Source: an uncultured Rhodopila sp.
Lineage (GTDB): Bacteria; Pseudomonadota; Alphaproteobacteria; Acetobacterales; Acetobacteraceae
Reading direction: 5' to 3'
Assembly (NCBI RefSeq): GCF_903915725.1
Contig: NZ_CAIWTY010000016.1
Coordinates: 1-64,000 of the forward strand
Length of the DNA: 64,000 nucleotides
In this document: positions 29,158-38,394 of the stretch, piece after piece
How the letters are laid out: each line of letters starts with the position of its first letter
Position numbering within the stretch: the stretch's first letter is position 1
Notes under the pieces: model-generated
Database searches by the model: none
The model's input: only the letters and a program-made list of their open reading frames with translations
What the model was told of the DNA's origin: nothing
Position numbers and translations under genes: made by a program

Positions 29158-29367
29158 ATCTGATTAGATACCGATCGCCCGGTGATGGCCGCGGTTATCA
29201 AATACTTGTGAGCGAAGGGTGAGAGTCATGGTGAAGCTGTGGTCGGTGATCGTTGTAGAAGTATTTCTACCGAAACAAATTGGTTGCGTGTGCCGGGGTG
29301 CTTCGGGCACATAATCACTTATTCGTGAAGCCCGGCTGGTTCCAGCCGCCGCAAAAGGAGTCTTTCT

Positions 29368-29670
29368 GTGCAGCTACCTCGCACGACCATACAGACCCCG
29401 ACTGGCCTTTCCTTCGATATCCCCGATCTGCTGCTGGTCCGGGCCTGGGCCGATTTCCATAATCTGCGCATGGAGATCGAGCTCGATATCGCCGCCGGCG
29501 GTGACGAGTATGAAGAATTGCTGAACCTTTCCAGTCGCGGCAGCGAGCGCCGCCGCTGGATGATCTGGCGTTCGCGAGACGGGATCGTGGTGCAGCCGAT
29601 GATGGGCCGGAAAATGATGTTCGACGTCATGGCGGATGCGCTGGAGGTTCTGATCCCGGTTGAAGATTGA
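29368..29670 (+). CDS. Conserved small protein of unknown function
   Basis: The 100-residue protein begins with GTG; AAAGGAG lies eight bases upstream. It has no signal peptide or membrane segment. Segments such as PTGLSFDIPDLLLVRAWADF and MEIELDIAAGGDEYEELLN, then RRRWMIWRSRDGIVVQP, suggest a small alpha/beta cytoplasmic domain with strong amphipathic pattern. I do not recognise the family. A strong promoter and long leader upstream imply high or regulated expression. It stands alone, facing the GH15 gene. Confidence 0.7.
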   Translation: MQLPRTTIQTPTGLSFDIPDLLLVRAWADFHNLRMEIELDIAAGGDEYEELLNLSSRGSERRRWMIWRSRDGIVVQPMMGRKMMFDVMADALEVLIPVED

Positions 29671-29868
29671 GCGTGCTCCGGCTGTCATGGTTGAGTGCGG
29701 TTTCGCAACTAGGCGGCTGAACGTTGCGGCCCTGAATGTGCGATCCTGGCATGCCCGGGTTGGTCCGAAGTCAGTGTCCGTATGAGAGTTCGCATGGCGC
29801 GCAGGATTTTTTCAAATGCGATGGTTCACCTCGCCCGGGTGCCTCGGAAGGCATCCGCAGCGTCTGGA

Positions 29869-31791
29869 TCAATCCTCGCCGGTTTGGCTCCCGTCGGGTG
29901 CGACGCCCTGGCTACGCTGTTCGGCCGGTCCGTCATGGGTATCAAGGTTCAGCGCGCTGTTGATCAGCGCCAGATGCGAAAACGCCTGCGGAAAGTTGCC
30001 GAGTTGGCGGCAGCCGACCGGATCATATTCTTCGGCCAGCAGGCCGATATCATTGCTTAGTGACAACAGCCGGGCGAACATCGCGCGTGCCTCCTGCATC
30101 CGCCCCTGCAAGACCAGATTGTCGACATACCAGAAGCTGCACGCCAGAAAGACGCCCTCACCGCCGGTCAGTCCGTCGGCGGTTTGGTCCGTGCGGTAGC
30201 GGCGGATCAGGCCGTTGACCATCAGGTCGCGGCCGATTGCCTCCACCGTGGAGCGGATGCGCGGATCTTCCGGCGGCAGAAACCCCACCAGCGGCAACAG
30301 CAGCAGGCTGGCGTCCAGCGAGTCGGCGCCGAAATACGTCACGAAGCTGTTGCGGCTTTCGCTGAAGCCGTGTTGGCAGACCGTCTCATGCACCCGGGTC
30401 CGCATCGCCCGCCAGCGCTCCAGCGGCGCCGGCTGGTTGAACGCTTCCGCGGCGCGGATCGAGCGGTCCACCGCCACCCACACCATCACCTTGGAGAAGG
30501 TGAAGTTCTGCGCGCCGCCGCGCACCTCCCAGATGCTTTCGTCAGGTTGCTCCCAGATTTTTTCCAGATGCAGCATGAGCGCCCGCTGCAGTTCCCAGCT
30601 TTTGGACGACGGCACCAGGCCGAGCACGGTTTCCTGATAGATCGCGTCGATCAGCTCGCCATAGACATCGAGCTGCAATTGCGTGCTGGCGGCATTGCCG
30701 ACGCGGACCGGGCTGGCGCCCTGGTAGCCCGCGAGCCACGGTACTGTCCATTCCTGGATCCAGCGCTCGCCGCCGATGCCATACAGCGTCTGCAACTGCG
30801 ACGGCGACCCGGCGACGCTGCGCCGCAGCCAGGCACCCCAGGCCTGGGCTTCTTCCCGGTAGCCGGCATGCATCAGCGCCAGCAGGGTAAACGTCGCGTC
30901 GCGCAGCCAGCAGAACCGGTAGTCCCAGTTCCGCGCCCCCCCCGGTTCTTCGGGCAGCGAGGTCGTCGGCGCCGCGACGATGCCGCCGGTCGGGTAGTAG
31001 CTCAGCGCCTTCAATGTCAGCAGCGAACGCTGCACCTCGTCTCGGTAGCGGCCGCGGTATTTGCCGCGGCCGGTCCACGAACTCCAGGCCGCGTCGGTGT
31101 CGTCCAGCGCCTCATCGGCGTTCGGCGGCACCGGCACGTCCAGATGCGACGCCGCGTGGGTCAGAACGAAGCGTTTGCGCTGCCCGGCTTCAGCCTGGAA
31201 CGCGGCGACCGTGGTCATGGCCCGGCCGTGCAGCTTCACGTCGCTTTGCAGCACCACCTGGTCCGGCCCGACGATGGCACGGATGCCGCTGCCGTGGTTC
31301 AGCCGCGTCACCCAGGGCACGGCGGAACCATATTCGAAGCGCAGCGACAGGTCGAAGCGCATCTCTACCGTGCCGGTGCGGCCTTCGACGATGCGTACAA
31401 CGGAGTTCTTTTCCACCGCCATGAAGTCGATCAGCGCGGCGGTGCCGCCGGCGGTCTCGAACAGGGTTTCCAGCACCATCGTGCCCGGCCAATAACGCCG
31501 CGTGACCCGCACCGGGGTCTCGGCCGGGGCGATGCGCCAGCGGCCATTGTCCGGCGTGCCGAGCAAGGCGGCGAAGCAAGCGGGACTGTCGGAGCGCGGC
31601 CAGCACAGCCAGTCGATCGAGCCGTCCTTGCTGACCAGCGCCGCGGTATGGCAATCGCCAATCAGCGCGTAGTCCTCTATCGGCGGCGGATGGCGACCGG
31701 CGGTTGCGCCGTCCGCTCGTTCCGTATCGGCATTGTCAACGGCAGTTTTCGGGCCTGCGGGCCGGGCGGGCCTGCGACGGCCCGGCGCCAT
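29869..31791 (-). CDS. Glycoside hydrolase family 15 protein (glucoamylase/trehalase-like)
   Basis: The 640-residue cytoplasmic enzyme starts with a GH15 N-terminal beta-sandwich: IEDYALIGDCHTAALVSKDG, then IDWLCWPRSDSPACFAALLG. The (alpha/alpha)6 barrel follows with NWDYRFCWLRDATFTLLALM, GGERWIQEW and EGVFLACSFWYVDNL, then LLAEEYDPVGCRQLGNFPQA. The Glu pair of the last segment and the acidic residues near WLRDA form the active site region of the family. Bacterial members act as glucoamylases, trehalases or dextranases. The start overlaps the stop of the upstream small protein gene as TGATG, so translation is coupled. The C-terminal tail after DTHDGPAEQ is low complexity. Confidence 0.88.
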   Translation of the reverse strand: MAPGRRRPARPAGPKTAVDNADTERADGATAGRHPPPIEDYALIGDCHTAALVSKDGSIDWLCWPRSDSPACFAALLGTPDNGRWRIAPAETPVRVTRRYWPGTMVLETLFETAGGTAALIDFMAVEKNSVVRIVEGRTGTVEMRFDLSLRFEYGSAVPWVTRLNHGSGIRAIVGPDQVVLQSDVKLHGRAMTTVAAFQAEAGQRKRFVLTHAASHLDVPVPPNADEALDDTDAAWSSWTGRGKYRGRYRDEVQRSLLTLKALSYYPTGGIVAAPTTSLPEEPGGARNWDYRFCWLRDATFTLLALMHAGYREEAQAWGAWLRRSVAGSPSQLQTLYGIGGERWIQEWTVPWLAGYQGASPVRVGNAASTQLQLDVYGELIDAIYQETVLGLVPSSKSWELQRALMLHLEKIWEQPDESIWEVRGGAQNFTFSKVMVWVAVDRSIRAAEAFNQPAPLERWRAMRTRVHETVCQHGFSESRNSFVTYFGADSLDASLLLLPLVGFLPPEDPRIRSTVEAIGRDLMVNGLIRRYRTDQTADGLTGGEGVFLACSFWYVDNLVLQGRMQEARAMFARLLSLSNDIGLLAEEYDPVGCRQLGNFPQAFSHLALINSALNLDTHDGPAEQRSQGVAPDGSQTGED

Positions 31792-32168
31792 CAGTTGGCG
31801 CGTCCCCACACCCTTTGGCCGCCATTTCCAGGGCAGTAACAGCCGGCCCCGGGCGCCACCGGCCGATCCATCGGACAGACATAGGCCCCGGCATAGCACG
31901 TCTGGCCGGTGCCCGGCTGAGCGGCGGGGGCGGGCGCGTACGCTGGTGGAGGGGTGTAATAGACCGGCGGCGGCGGGTAGTACACGGGCGGTGGATAGTA
32001 GTACGGCGCCGGGTAGAAGCCCGGCCCGTAGCCATAGAACGGAACGCCCACGCCGATCCCGACGAACACGCGCGCGTCGGCCGAGGAAGCGGACAGACAA
32101 GCCGTTATGGCGCACAGGGCGACACCTGCCGCAAACCGGAGCATCCGGGAAGGGGAAAGGGAGTTCAT
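31791..32168 (-). CDS. Small exported Tyr/Pro-rich protein
   Basis: This 125-residue protein has a signal peptide (1-32, ending SADA) and RVFVGIGVGVPFYGYGPG, followed by a run of PYYYPPPVYYPPP repeats. A C-terminal Cys-containing domain (QTCYAGAYVCPMDRP, GCYCPG) follows. The four cysteines probably form disulphides in the periplasm. Similar PYY-rich proteins are common in alphaproteobacteria, without assigned function, and may be envelope-associated. It is coupled to the GH15 gene through a one-base stop/start overlap, which is surprising because the GH15 product lacks a signal peptide. Confidence 0.75.
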   Translation of the reverse strand: MNSLSPSRMLRFAAGVALCAITACLSASSADARVFVGIGVGVPFYGYGPGFYPAPYYYPPPVYYPPPPVYYTPPPAYAPAPAAQPGTGQTCYAGAYVCPMDRPVAPGAGCYCPGNGGQRVWGRAN

Positions 32169-32300
32169 GACGCGAATTCTGCCATAAGACTGTAAGTGCA
32201 TTATGTCCGGTTTCGTGGCGTGTGAATACCGCAAAAACGAAACCGTGTTCCGGGCGGAGCGGGGCGGCTTTCCTTGGTTCGCTGACGGCGAGTCCCGCCG

Positions 32301-33221
32301 TCAAGCCATCCGCAGCAAACGCCCGATCCGCACCGCCAGCCGCGCCAGCGCCGGGGTCGTCACCGGGCGCAGAAGCCGCGGATCATACCCGGCGAAGCGG
32401 CGGTCGTTCTCGCTCAGGCAGATCGCCATCAGCCCCAGCGGACTGATCTCCATGTCGCTGACCGCCTTGCTGCCGGTCAGGGTGAAATTGTTGTCCGGCG
32501 CAGGCGCACCGCCGCCCTCGAGGTCTTTCGCCAGGCCGATGCGCTCCCGCGCCAGGAAGATCCAGGTCCGCACCACCCGAAGCTCGAACCGGATACGCTG
32601 CCACGGCCCCAGCCGCTTGCGGTGCCAGGCGAGCCAGTTGGCGAACAGCAGGATGTGCCGCGCCTCCTCCTGGATCACCGGCTCGAACGTGTCCACCAGC
32701 GCTTCCGGGAAGAAGCCCGACCGCCGGGCGAGTTCGAACAGCCCGAACGCGAAGAAGCTATCGATGCATTCGGAATAGCCGGTGACCAGGTAGCCCCATT
32801 CCGGGTCCGTGGGCTGCACGTCGGGCTGCTCCGGCGCCAGTTGGATAGCATAGGTGGAGACCAGATCGGACAGCACCTCCCGGTGGCGGCCTTCCTCCCA
32901 GCCGTTGCGGTCGATGGCATGCCGCCAGATCGGGTCGTCCAGCGAGCGGCTATAGGCGATCATGCGGGCGCGGGCTTTGTCCTCCGTCGTGACGGCGATG
33001 TCCCAAATCGGCAGGCTGACCAGCCGCTGCAAAGCCTCCGGCTCCAGCTTCGGCCAGTCGATCACCGACGGCTTGTACGGGTTGAACGTATCGCGGAACA
33101 TCTGGCAGGCGGCGTCGCGGTGGCGGTCGGTGCCGATGGCCAGGTCGCCGGGATACGGCCAGGTCCACGTGCGCGCGTTGACGTCGGCGATGTCGATCTC
33201 GGCTTGGGTCGGGGGCATCAC
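32301..33221 (-). CDS. Ferritin-like diiron protein
   Basis: The 306-residue helical protein has two E-E-x-R-H motifs, GWEEGRHREV near residue 111 and IQEEARHILL near 187. Acidic helix positions such as YSECIDSFFAFG lie between them. This is the four-helix-bundle carboxylate-bridged diiron pattern (Glu, E-x-x-H twice). Such proteins include oxidases, N-oxygenases and membrane-lipid hydroxylases; I cannot choose. There is no membrane anchor. The neighbouring divergent gene is recQ, with which no functional link is evident. Confidence 0.7.
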   Translation of the reverse strand: MMPPTQAEIDIADVNARTWTWPYPGDLAIGTDRHRDAACQMFRDTFNPYKPSVIDWPKLEPEALQRLVSLPIWDIAVTTEDKARARMIAYSRSLDDPIWRHAIDRNGWEEGRHREVLSDLVSTYAIQLAPEQPDVQPTDPEWGYLVTGYSECIDSFFAFGLFELARRSGFFPEALVDTFEPVIQEEARHILLFANWLAWHRKRLGPWQRIRFELRVVRTWIFLARERIGLAKDLEGGGAPAPDNNFTLTGSKAVSDMEISPLGLMAICLSENDRRFAGYDPRLLRPVTTPALARLAVRIGRLLRMA

Positions 33222-33347
33222 CGCTGAATAGGGTTCGGAGCGCGAGGGTTCAAGTGCGCATCAGCGTTGGCGAAAGCCGCTCCGCCCGGGGTATAGTTCG
33301 CTCTGCCACGGCGAATCGGCCGCTTGGATGGGAGTTTCCCGCGCCGG

Positions 33348-35228
33348 ATGTTCGCTGACACCATGCACGACGCCCTTGGGCTCAACGACCCCGCCGAGGT
33401 GCTGCGCCGGGTTTTCGGCTTCCCCGGCTTTCGCGGCCAGCAGGAGCCGGCGGTGCATCACGTCGTGGCCGGTGGCGACGCGCTTGTGCTGATGCCGACG
33501 GGCGGCGGGAAGAGCATCTGCTACCAGGTGCCGGCGCTGTGCCGCCCCGGCACCGCGGTAATCGTGTCCCCTTTGATCGCCCTGATGGACGACCAGGTCG
33601 CCGCGCTCCGTCAGGTCGGCGTCAACGCCGGCGCGCTGCATTCCGAAGTCCATCCGGACGAGGCCCGGCTGATCAGCCGGGACCTGTTCGAGGGGCAGCT
33701 CGACCTGCTGTACGTCTCGCCCGAGCGGCTGCTGGGCTATGGCACGCCGGAACGCCTGGCGCATGTGCGGCTGGCGCTGGTGGCCGTCGATGAAGCGCAT
33801 TGCGTCTCGCAATGGGGCCACGAGTTCCGTCCTGAATTCCGGGAGTTGTCGCGGCTGGCGGACCTGTTCCCCGGCGTGCCGCGCATCGCGCTGACCGCGA
33901 CGGCGGACCCGCGCACGCAGCAGGACATCCTGGCGGCGCTGCGGATGGAGGGGGCGAAGGTGTTCGTCTCCAGTTTCCACCGCCCTAACCTGCGGCTGTC
34001 GGCGGAGCCGAAAGTCGGCGAGACGGCGCAGTTGCTGGATTTCCTCAAGGTGCATAAGGGTGCCTGCGGCATCGTCTATTGCGGCAGCCGCGCCAAGACC
34101 GAGCGGGTGGCGGCGAAACTGTGCGAAAAAGGCTTCCAGGCGCTGCCGTTCCATGCCGGCCTGGACCCGGAGCTGAAGCGGGACTCGCTGATGCGGTTCC
34201 GCTCCGGCGAGCCGGTCGTCATGGTCGCCACCATCGCTTTCGGCATGGGCATCGATCGCCCGGACGTGCGCTTCGTCGTCCACCTCGACATGCCCGACAG
34301 CCCGGAAGCCTATTACCAGCAGATCGGCCGGGCCGGGCGCGACGGCGATCCGTCCGATACGCTGCTACTGTATGGCGGCCAGGACGTCGCCCAGGCGCGG
34401 CACTGGCTGGCGCAGTCTTCCGCGCCCGAGGCCCGCAAGCGGGTGATGCGGACGAAGCTGGAAGAAATGGTCGCGCTGACCGAGGCGGTGACCTGCCGCA
34501 CCAAGTCGCTGCTGACCTGCTTCGGCGAGACCCTGCCCTGCGACTGCGGCCACTGCGACAATTGCGAGGCGCCGCCGGTGACGGTGGACGCCTCGACCGA
34601 GGCGCAGATGGTGCTGTCAGCGGTGTATCGGACCAACCAGATCTTCGGCGCCGCGCACATCGTCGCGGTGCTGCGCGGCGAGCGGACCGAGGGCGTCGTG
34701 AAGCACGCCCATGATCGGCTGCGCACCTTCGGAGTAGGCGCGGCGCATGCCGGCACCTACTGGCGCGGGCTGATCCGCCAGTTGATCGCGCTGCGGGCGC
34801 TGGACGTGGACACCGAGGGCCATGGCGGGCTGTACCTGGTGGAAGAGGAGGCCCGGCCGATCCTGCGCGGCGAGGTAAAGGTCGTGCTGCGGCAGGATCG
34901 CCCGGCGGTGGTTCGGGTGGCACGGCCCGCGCGCGGCGTTGCTCCGGCGGCTGTCCCGGTGCCCGCTGCGGCGGCTCCGGGTCAGGCGGAGACGCTGTAC
35001 GAGGCACTGCGGCTGTGGCGGCTGGCGGAGGCGAAGGGGCAGGGGATTCCGCCCTACGTCATTTTCCACGACTCGGTGCTGCGGGATATCGCAGCGATGC
35101 GGCCGGCGAGTTTGGATGAACTGGCCAGCATCAAGGGCGTCGGGGCGTCCAAGCTGGAGCGGTATGGGCAGCTTGTGTTGGGTGTGTTGGCGGCCCGGGT
35201 GCCGGAGGGGTTGGCGAAGCGGGGGTAG
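33348..35228 (+). CDS. recQ: ATP-dependent DNA helicase RecQ
   Basis: The helicase, 626 residues from the chosen ATG, unwinds DNA 3' to 5' in recombination and fork repair. It has Walker A MPTGGGKS near residue 46, DEAH in [16 protein letters not shown] near 145 and helicase C with [10 protein letters not shown]. The RecQ-Ct zinc site CDCGHCDNC, a winged-helix domain and a C-terminal HRDC domain ([15 protein letters not shown]) follow. All domains are complete. GGAG lies 13 bases before the start; an in-frame ATG five codons later is possible. A weak promoter (TTGGCG, 19 bases, TATAGT at 33292) precedes it. Confidence 0.95.
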   Translation: MFADTMHDALGLNDPAEVLRRVFGFPGFRGQQEPAVHHVVAGGDALVLMPTGGGKSICYQVPALCRPGTAVIVSPLIALMDDQVAALRQVGVNAGALHSEVHPDEARLISRDLFEGQLDLLYVSPERLLGYGTPERLAHVRLALVAVDEAHCVSQWGHEFRPEFRELSRLADLFPGVPRIALTATADPRTQQDILAALRMEGAKVFVSSFHRPNLRLSAEPKVGETAQLLDFLKVHKGACGIVYCGSRAKTERVAAKLCEKGFQALPFHAGLDPELKRDSLMRFRSGEPVVMVATIAFGMGIDRPDVRFVVHLDMPDSPEAYYQQIGRAGRDGDPSDTLLLYGGQDVAQARHWLAQSSAPEARKRVMRTKLEEMVALTEAVTCRTKSLLTCFGETLPCDCGHCDNCEAPPVTVDASTEAQMVLSAVYRTNQIFGAAHIVAVLRGERTEGVVKHAHDRLRTFGVGAAHAGTYWRGLIRQLIALRALDVDTEGHGGLYLVEEEARPILRGEVKVVLRQDRPAVVRVARPARGVAPAAVPVPAAAAPGQAETLYEALRLWRLAEAKGQGIPPYVIFHDSVLRDIAAMRPASLDELASIKGVGASKLERYGQLVLGVLAARVPEGLAKRG

Positions 35229-35279
35229 TGCTGATCGAGCCGCCGTATGAATTGTGACCGGCGGCTTGCCGCGAAAAGA

Positions 35280-35308
35280 TTGCACCGCGAGGTGGTTTGG
35301 TCTAGCTT
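35280..35308 (+). promoter_or_regulatory. Promoter of a candidate small RNA
   Basis: TTGCAC (35280-35285) and TAGCTT (35303-35308) are separated by 17 bases just after recQ. Transcription from here would begin near 35315 and reach an intrinsic terminator at 35452 without passing through any credible reading frame. Confidence 0.5.
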
Positions 35309-35314
35309 TGGTGT

Positions 35315-35452
35315 GTCGGAATGACTGACCGGATGAGACTGAGCATTCCCTGGCGGATCGGTTGATCCGTGTTCGCGCAAGGCGGACCGAGGCGCAAGCC
35401 GAAGCGGTGTCCGGATCAAGACTACGGAAAGGGCGCTTCGAGCGCCCTTTTT
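35315..35452 (+). ncRNA. Candidate structured small RNA between recQ and a hypothetical gene
   Basis: The interval of about 138 nt has its own promoter and a strong terminator. TTGATCCG (35362-35369) can pair with CGGATCAA (35412-35419), enclosing two small hairpins: GTTCGC/GCGGAC with loop GCAAG, and GGC/GCC with a GCAA tetraloop. The same TTGATCCG can instead fold locally as CGGATC-GGTT-GATCCG (35354-35369), so two structures compete. I do not recognise the family. A relationship to 6S RNA was considered, but the better 6S candidate is at 19222-19389. Confidence 0.45.
35428..35452 (+). terminator. Intrinsic terminator
   Basis: AAAGGGCGCT and AGCGCCCTTT form a perfect 10-bp stem around a TCG loop, with the 3' arm running into TTTTT. 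It ends the candidate small RNA and lies just after the end of the convergent hypothetical gene, so it may work in both directions. Confidence 0.85.
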
Positions 35453-35457
35453 GCTGT

Positions 35458-36006
35458 TCAACGGCGCGTGGCGATTGGCTCGCCCTTATAGACCTTCCCG
35501 CAGAGCACGACGAAGCCCATCGATCCCCGCACCGCGGGCGTCCGGAGCATGGCGCCTTGCGGGTAGGCGCTTTCCACCACGAGGTTCAGGTCCTGCAAAT
35601 GGCGCAGTTCCGGTGCGGCGCGGCGCAGTTCGAAGAAGATGTGATACTTGCCCGCCGGATCATCCACGGTTACCGAGTGCAGCCAGTTCCGCTCCTCGGC
35701 CGTTTGCATCACGGTCGCCTTCGGGTGATTCAGCGCGAGAATCAGCGCCGGCAGACGCTCCGACAGGTAGTAGCGGATGGGACAGAATGTCCTAGGCCTG
35801 CCGCCGGAATCGCGGATGACCGGCTCGCCGGCGGGATGGATATCGGCGTCGTATTTCGTCGTAAAACAATGCGTTGTGAAGCGGATATGGACTTGCAGGT
35901 CTTTTCCGGCGTTGCGGCAGCCGACCGCCATGCGGAACGGTTCCAGGTGGGGGAAGGTGTAGGTCCGGTCCCCGATGGCCAGGGGCGGGTGGTACGGCTT
36001 GGACAT
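35458..36006 (-). CDS. Conserved hypothetical protein
   Basis: The 182-residue soluble protein has no signal peptide or membrane segment. It contains several His/Cys positions (HIRFTTHCFTTKYDADIHP, RTFCPIRYYLSERLP) and a C-terminal half with HHIFFELRR-like beta sequence and GFVVLCGKVYKGEPIA. The regular strand pattern and the conserved-looking charged loops indicate a folded domain, but I do not recognise the family and will not assign a function. It ends at the bidirectional terminator shared with the candidate small RNA; the next gene upstream on the same strand is a methyltransferase 104 bases away. Confidence 0.65.
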   Translation of the reverse strand: MSKPYHPPLAIGDRTYTFPHLEPFRMAVGCRNAGKDLQVHIRFTTHCFTTKYDADIHPAGEPVIRDSGGRPRTFCPIRYYLSERLPALILALNHPKATVMQTAEERNWLHSVTVDDPAGKYHIFFELRRAAPELRHLQDLNLVVESAYPQGAMLRTPAVRGSMGFVVLCGKVYKGEPIATRR

Positions 36007-36110
36007 CGGGACAGTCGGTCATCCGGCGAGAGCGATGCGCTGGGGGCTTGCGCCCGGCCGACTGTAGGAGACATTTTCTTAACAATTGGATAACGGCCGC
36101 TATAGCTTTA

Positions 36111-36983
36111 TCAATCAGGCTTCCGCGCCGATGCCAGCACGTAGTCGAACGCGCCATAGACCGTGTCCCAGTCGAAGCGCATCAGCAACCGGTAGGGTAC
36201 GCGGCCGGCCAAAGGCAGCCTGCCCAGCAACGCCGGATCTTCCCGCAGCGCGGCGTGCCACCCCGGAAACACCTGGTCGCGGATCGAGGTCACCTCGACA
36301 TCGCCAAACCCGGCCGCCCATAGCTTCGCCGCATATTCGTCGCGACGGTCCGCATTGGCCGGCGGGATCGAGAACAGCTCGGCGAAGCGGGCCCAGTTGA
36401 AGCCTTGCAGCGGGCGGCGCAGAGGGTTCCGCTCCGGCGCCGCGCGAATCACATCGGCCAGCACCAGCCGGCCGCCGGGACGCAGCACGCGGAACGCCTC
36501 GGCGAAGAAGCGCTCCCGCGTTTCGAAATGGAAGGCGCATTCCACCGCCGTGACCACGTCGCACGATGCGTCCGGCAACTGCATCTCCGTCGCGGAGCCC
36601 TCGCGCAGATCGACCCGGTCCGCCAGGCCCAGCCGGCGGATACGCTCGCGGCCGATACGCACCTGCGAGGGCGTGACGTTCAGGCCGATGATCCGGCGTG
36701 GGCCGAACCGCCGCGTCCAAAGGATGTCCTGGTCCGCGAAGCCGAAGCCGGCATCGACGACCTCATCCTCCGGCCCCATCGCCGCCGTCTCGGCCACCAG
36801 AGCGGCCAGCGCCTCGCACGCCTCATCGATCGTCGTGGCGGTCTTCCAATAGCCGAGGTTCAGATAGAAACCGCGCGCCGTGAACGCCCGTGTCGACAGC
36901 CAGTCATACAGTTCCCCCGGGGTTGCCGGCCGCGCTCGCCGCACCACGTCCACCGCCTTGCGCATAACCCCGACCGCCGTCAT
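36111..36983 (-). CDS. Class I SAM-dependent methyltransferase
   Basis: The 290-residue enzyme has the SAM-binding motif I VVDAGFGFADQD near residue 75, motif II around IGLNVTPSQV and IRRLGLADRVDLREGSATEM. Motif III is FRVLRPGGRLVLADV near 165. The layout resembles ubiquinone/menaquinone or sterol/erythromycin-type small-molecule methyltransferases. The G-F-G-F-A-D-Q in motif I departs from the common G-x-G-x-G in that the third glycine is replaced by Ala. The substrate is unknown. The gene is apparently monocistronic. Confidence 0.82.
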   Translation of the reverse strand: MTAVGVMRKAVDVVRRARPATPGELYDWLSTRAFTARGFYLNLGYWKTATTIDEACEALAALVAETAAMGPEDEVVDAGFGFADQDILWTRRFGPRRIIGLNVTPSQVRIGRERIRRLGLADRVDLREGSATEMQLPDASCDVVTAVECAFHFETRERFFAEAFRVLRPGGRLVLADVIRAAPERNPLRRPLQGFNWARFAELFSIPPANADRRDEYAAKLWAAGFGDVEVTSIRDQVFPGWHAALREDPALLGRLPLAGRVPYRLLMRFDWDTVYGAFDYVLASARKPD

Positions 36984-37225
36984 CCGACTCTCTCCTCACT
37001 GTCCGGGCGGACCATGGCACGTCCGGCCGCCGGTGGCGAAATTGGCATGGGTGGATGAGGCGCTGGCCGATGCATGGCGTTGTGCCGGAGGGTGGGGTCG
37101 GACCGTTCGAGTTCGGACGGCCGGGCCGTCAACCTGCTCGAGCCGTTCGCGAGTCGATGGCGCGGATATCCGGCCGATCGTTTGATGCCATTGAGTTTCG
37201 TTCACAAACGATTACAATCGTCCGC

Positions 37226-38355
37226 ATGGCGGTCTCCAGCAACTTCGACTTTCTGGCCGTGCAGGACGAGCGCCTTTGTCGCCTTGGTGCGCTGGCGGAG
37301 CGTTATTTCTTCGATGATGCGCCCGCCGCCCTTATCAAGCTGCGCCAGCTCGCCGAGTTTATCGCCAAGGATGTTGCCGCCCGCCACGCGCTGTTGCCGA
37401 AAAATGCAGTAACTTTCGATGACATCCTGCGAACGCTGAAACTGAAGTCGCTTCTTCCGCGCGAAGTGGCCGATCTCTTTTTTCATCTGAAGCGCGTTGG
37501 AAACGCGGCTGTCCACGAGGGATCGGGAACCGCCGGCGAAGCATTGGAAGCCCTCAAGATCGCCCGAACGGCGGCGGTTTGGTTTCATCGCAGTTATGGC
37601 AACGCCCCGGAGTTCAAGCCCGGCCCGTTTGTCCCTCCGGCCTCGCCCGTCGACGCAACGATAGCGTTGGTCGCCGAACTCGACCAACTCCGGGCTCGCG
37701 TTCGCGCCAGCGCGGATAGCGAAGCAAAGACCCGGCTCGCACATCAGGAAGCCGTGGCCGCACGCCTCAAGTCCATCGCCGAGGCCGAAGCCCGGGAAAC
37801 GGAACGCCAGTTCTGGGAGCGCTACGCCGCCGAGACGGAAACCGGTCTGCGCGAAACCGAGGCCGCGCTAAGGGCTGCCCAGGCCTCCGCCGTCGCCGCT
37901 CCGGCGCAGCAACTCGATCAACTCGCGCAGTTTGCCACGAGGCAGGCGGACAAGGTCGACCTGGACGAGCCAACCACCCGCGTCCTCATAGACAGTCAAC
38001 TCCGATCGGCCGGGTGGATTGTGGATAGCGTGAAACTCCGGCATTCGGCGGGGGTTCGGCCCCAACCCGGGCAGGCCATTGCCATCGCCGAGTGGCCCAC
38101 CGACAGCGGCCCGGTGGATTATGCCTTCTTCATCGAGGGACGATGCGTGGCTGTCGCCGCCTCGAAGCCGAAGCCAACCGCGCTCGTGCCCTACTCGACC
38201 GGCTGGAATCCGCCATCCTCGCCAAAGCGTTCCGTGGCGAACTGGTCCCGCAAGACCCCAACGACGAACCGGCCAGCATGTTGCTTGAACGCATCCGCGC
38301 CCAACGCGCAGCGGCACCGAAACCGCAGCGTGCGTCAAGGGCGAGGGCGCTTTGA
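37226..38355 (+). pseudogene. Type I restriction remnant: hsdR 5' part fused out of frame to hsdS 3' end
   Basis: From the ATG the frame encodes the N-terminal part of a type I restriction endonuclease. A DUF4145-like domain (AERYFFDDAPAALIKLRQLA, FFHLKRVGNAAVHEG), a coiled coil, and the HSDR_N-type start DEPTTRVLIDSQLRSAGW and VDYAFFIEGRCVAVA are present. At about 38155 this stops making sense. In the +1 frame, ALLDRLESAILAKAFRGELV followed by PQDPNDEPASMLLERIRA continues to a stop, which is the classic C-terminus of the HsdS specificity subunit. The helicase motor, HsdM and the HsdS recognition domains are gone. A single deletion between hsdR and hsdS explains the arrangement. No activity is expected. 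Confidence 0.85.
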
Positions 38356-38394
38356 CTATGCCGCCCGCCGGCCTGAGGAAAAGCCCGGCACCCC

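Noticed and set aside
29228-29314. 28-residue frame starting MVKLWSVIVVEVF
   Set aside because: It has a plausible RBS and lies in a promoter leader, but its length and lack of any recognised family leave it unsupported as a gene. It is mentioned only as a possible leader peptide.
35315-35452. 6S RNA identity for the small RNA after recQ
   Set aside because: TTCCCTGG and GTTCGC strings recall 6S, and length fits, but the molecule lacks a long closing stem and the CACCT-hairpin block. The sequence at 19222-19389 satisfies all these and 6S is normally single-copy in this group.
37055-37225. Longer start for the HsdR fragment
   Set aside because: The frame extends 57 codons upstream of the ATG at 37226, but the added sequence has no similarity to HsdR N-termini and no RBS.
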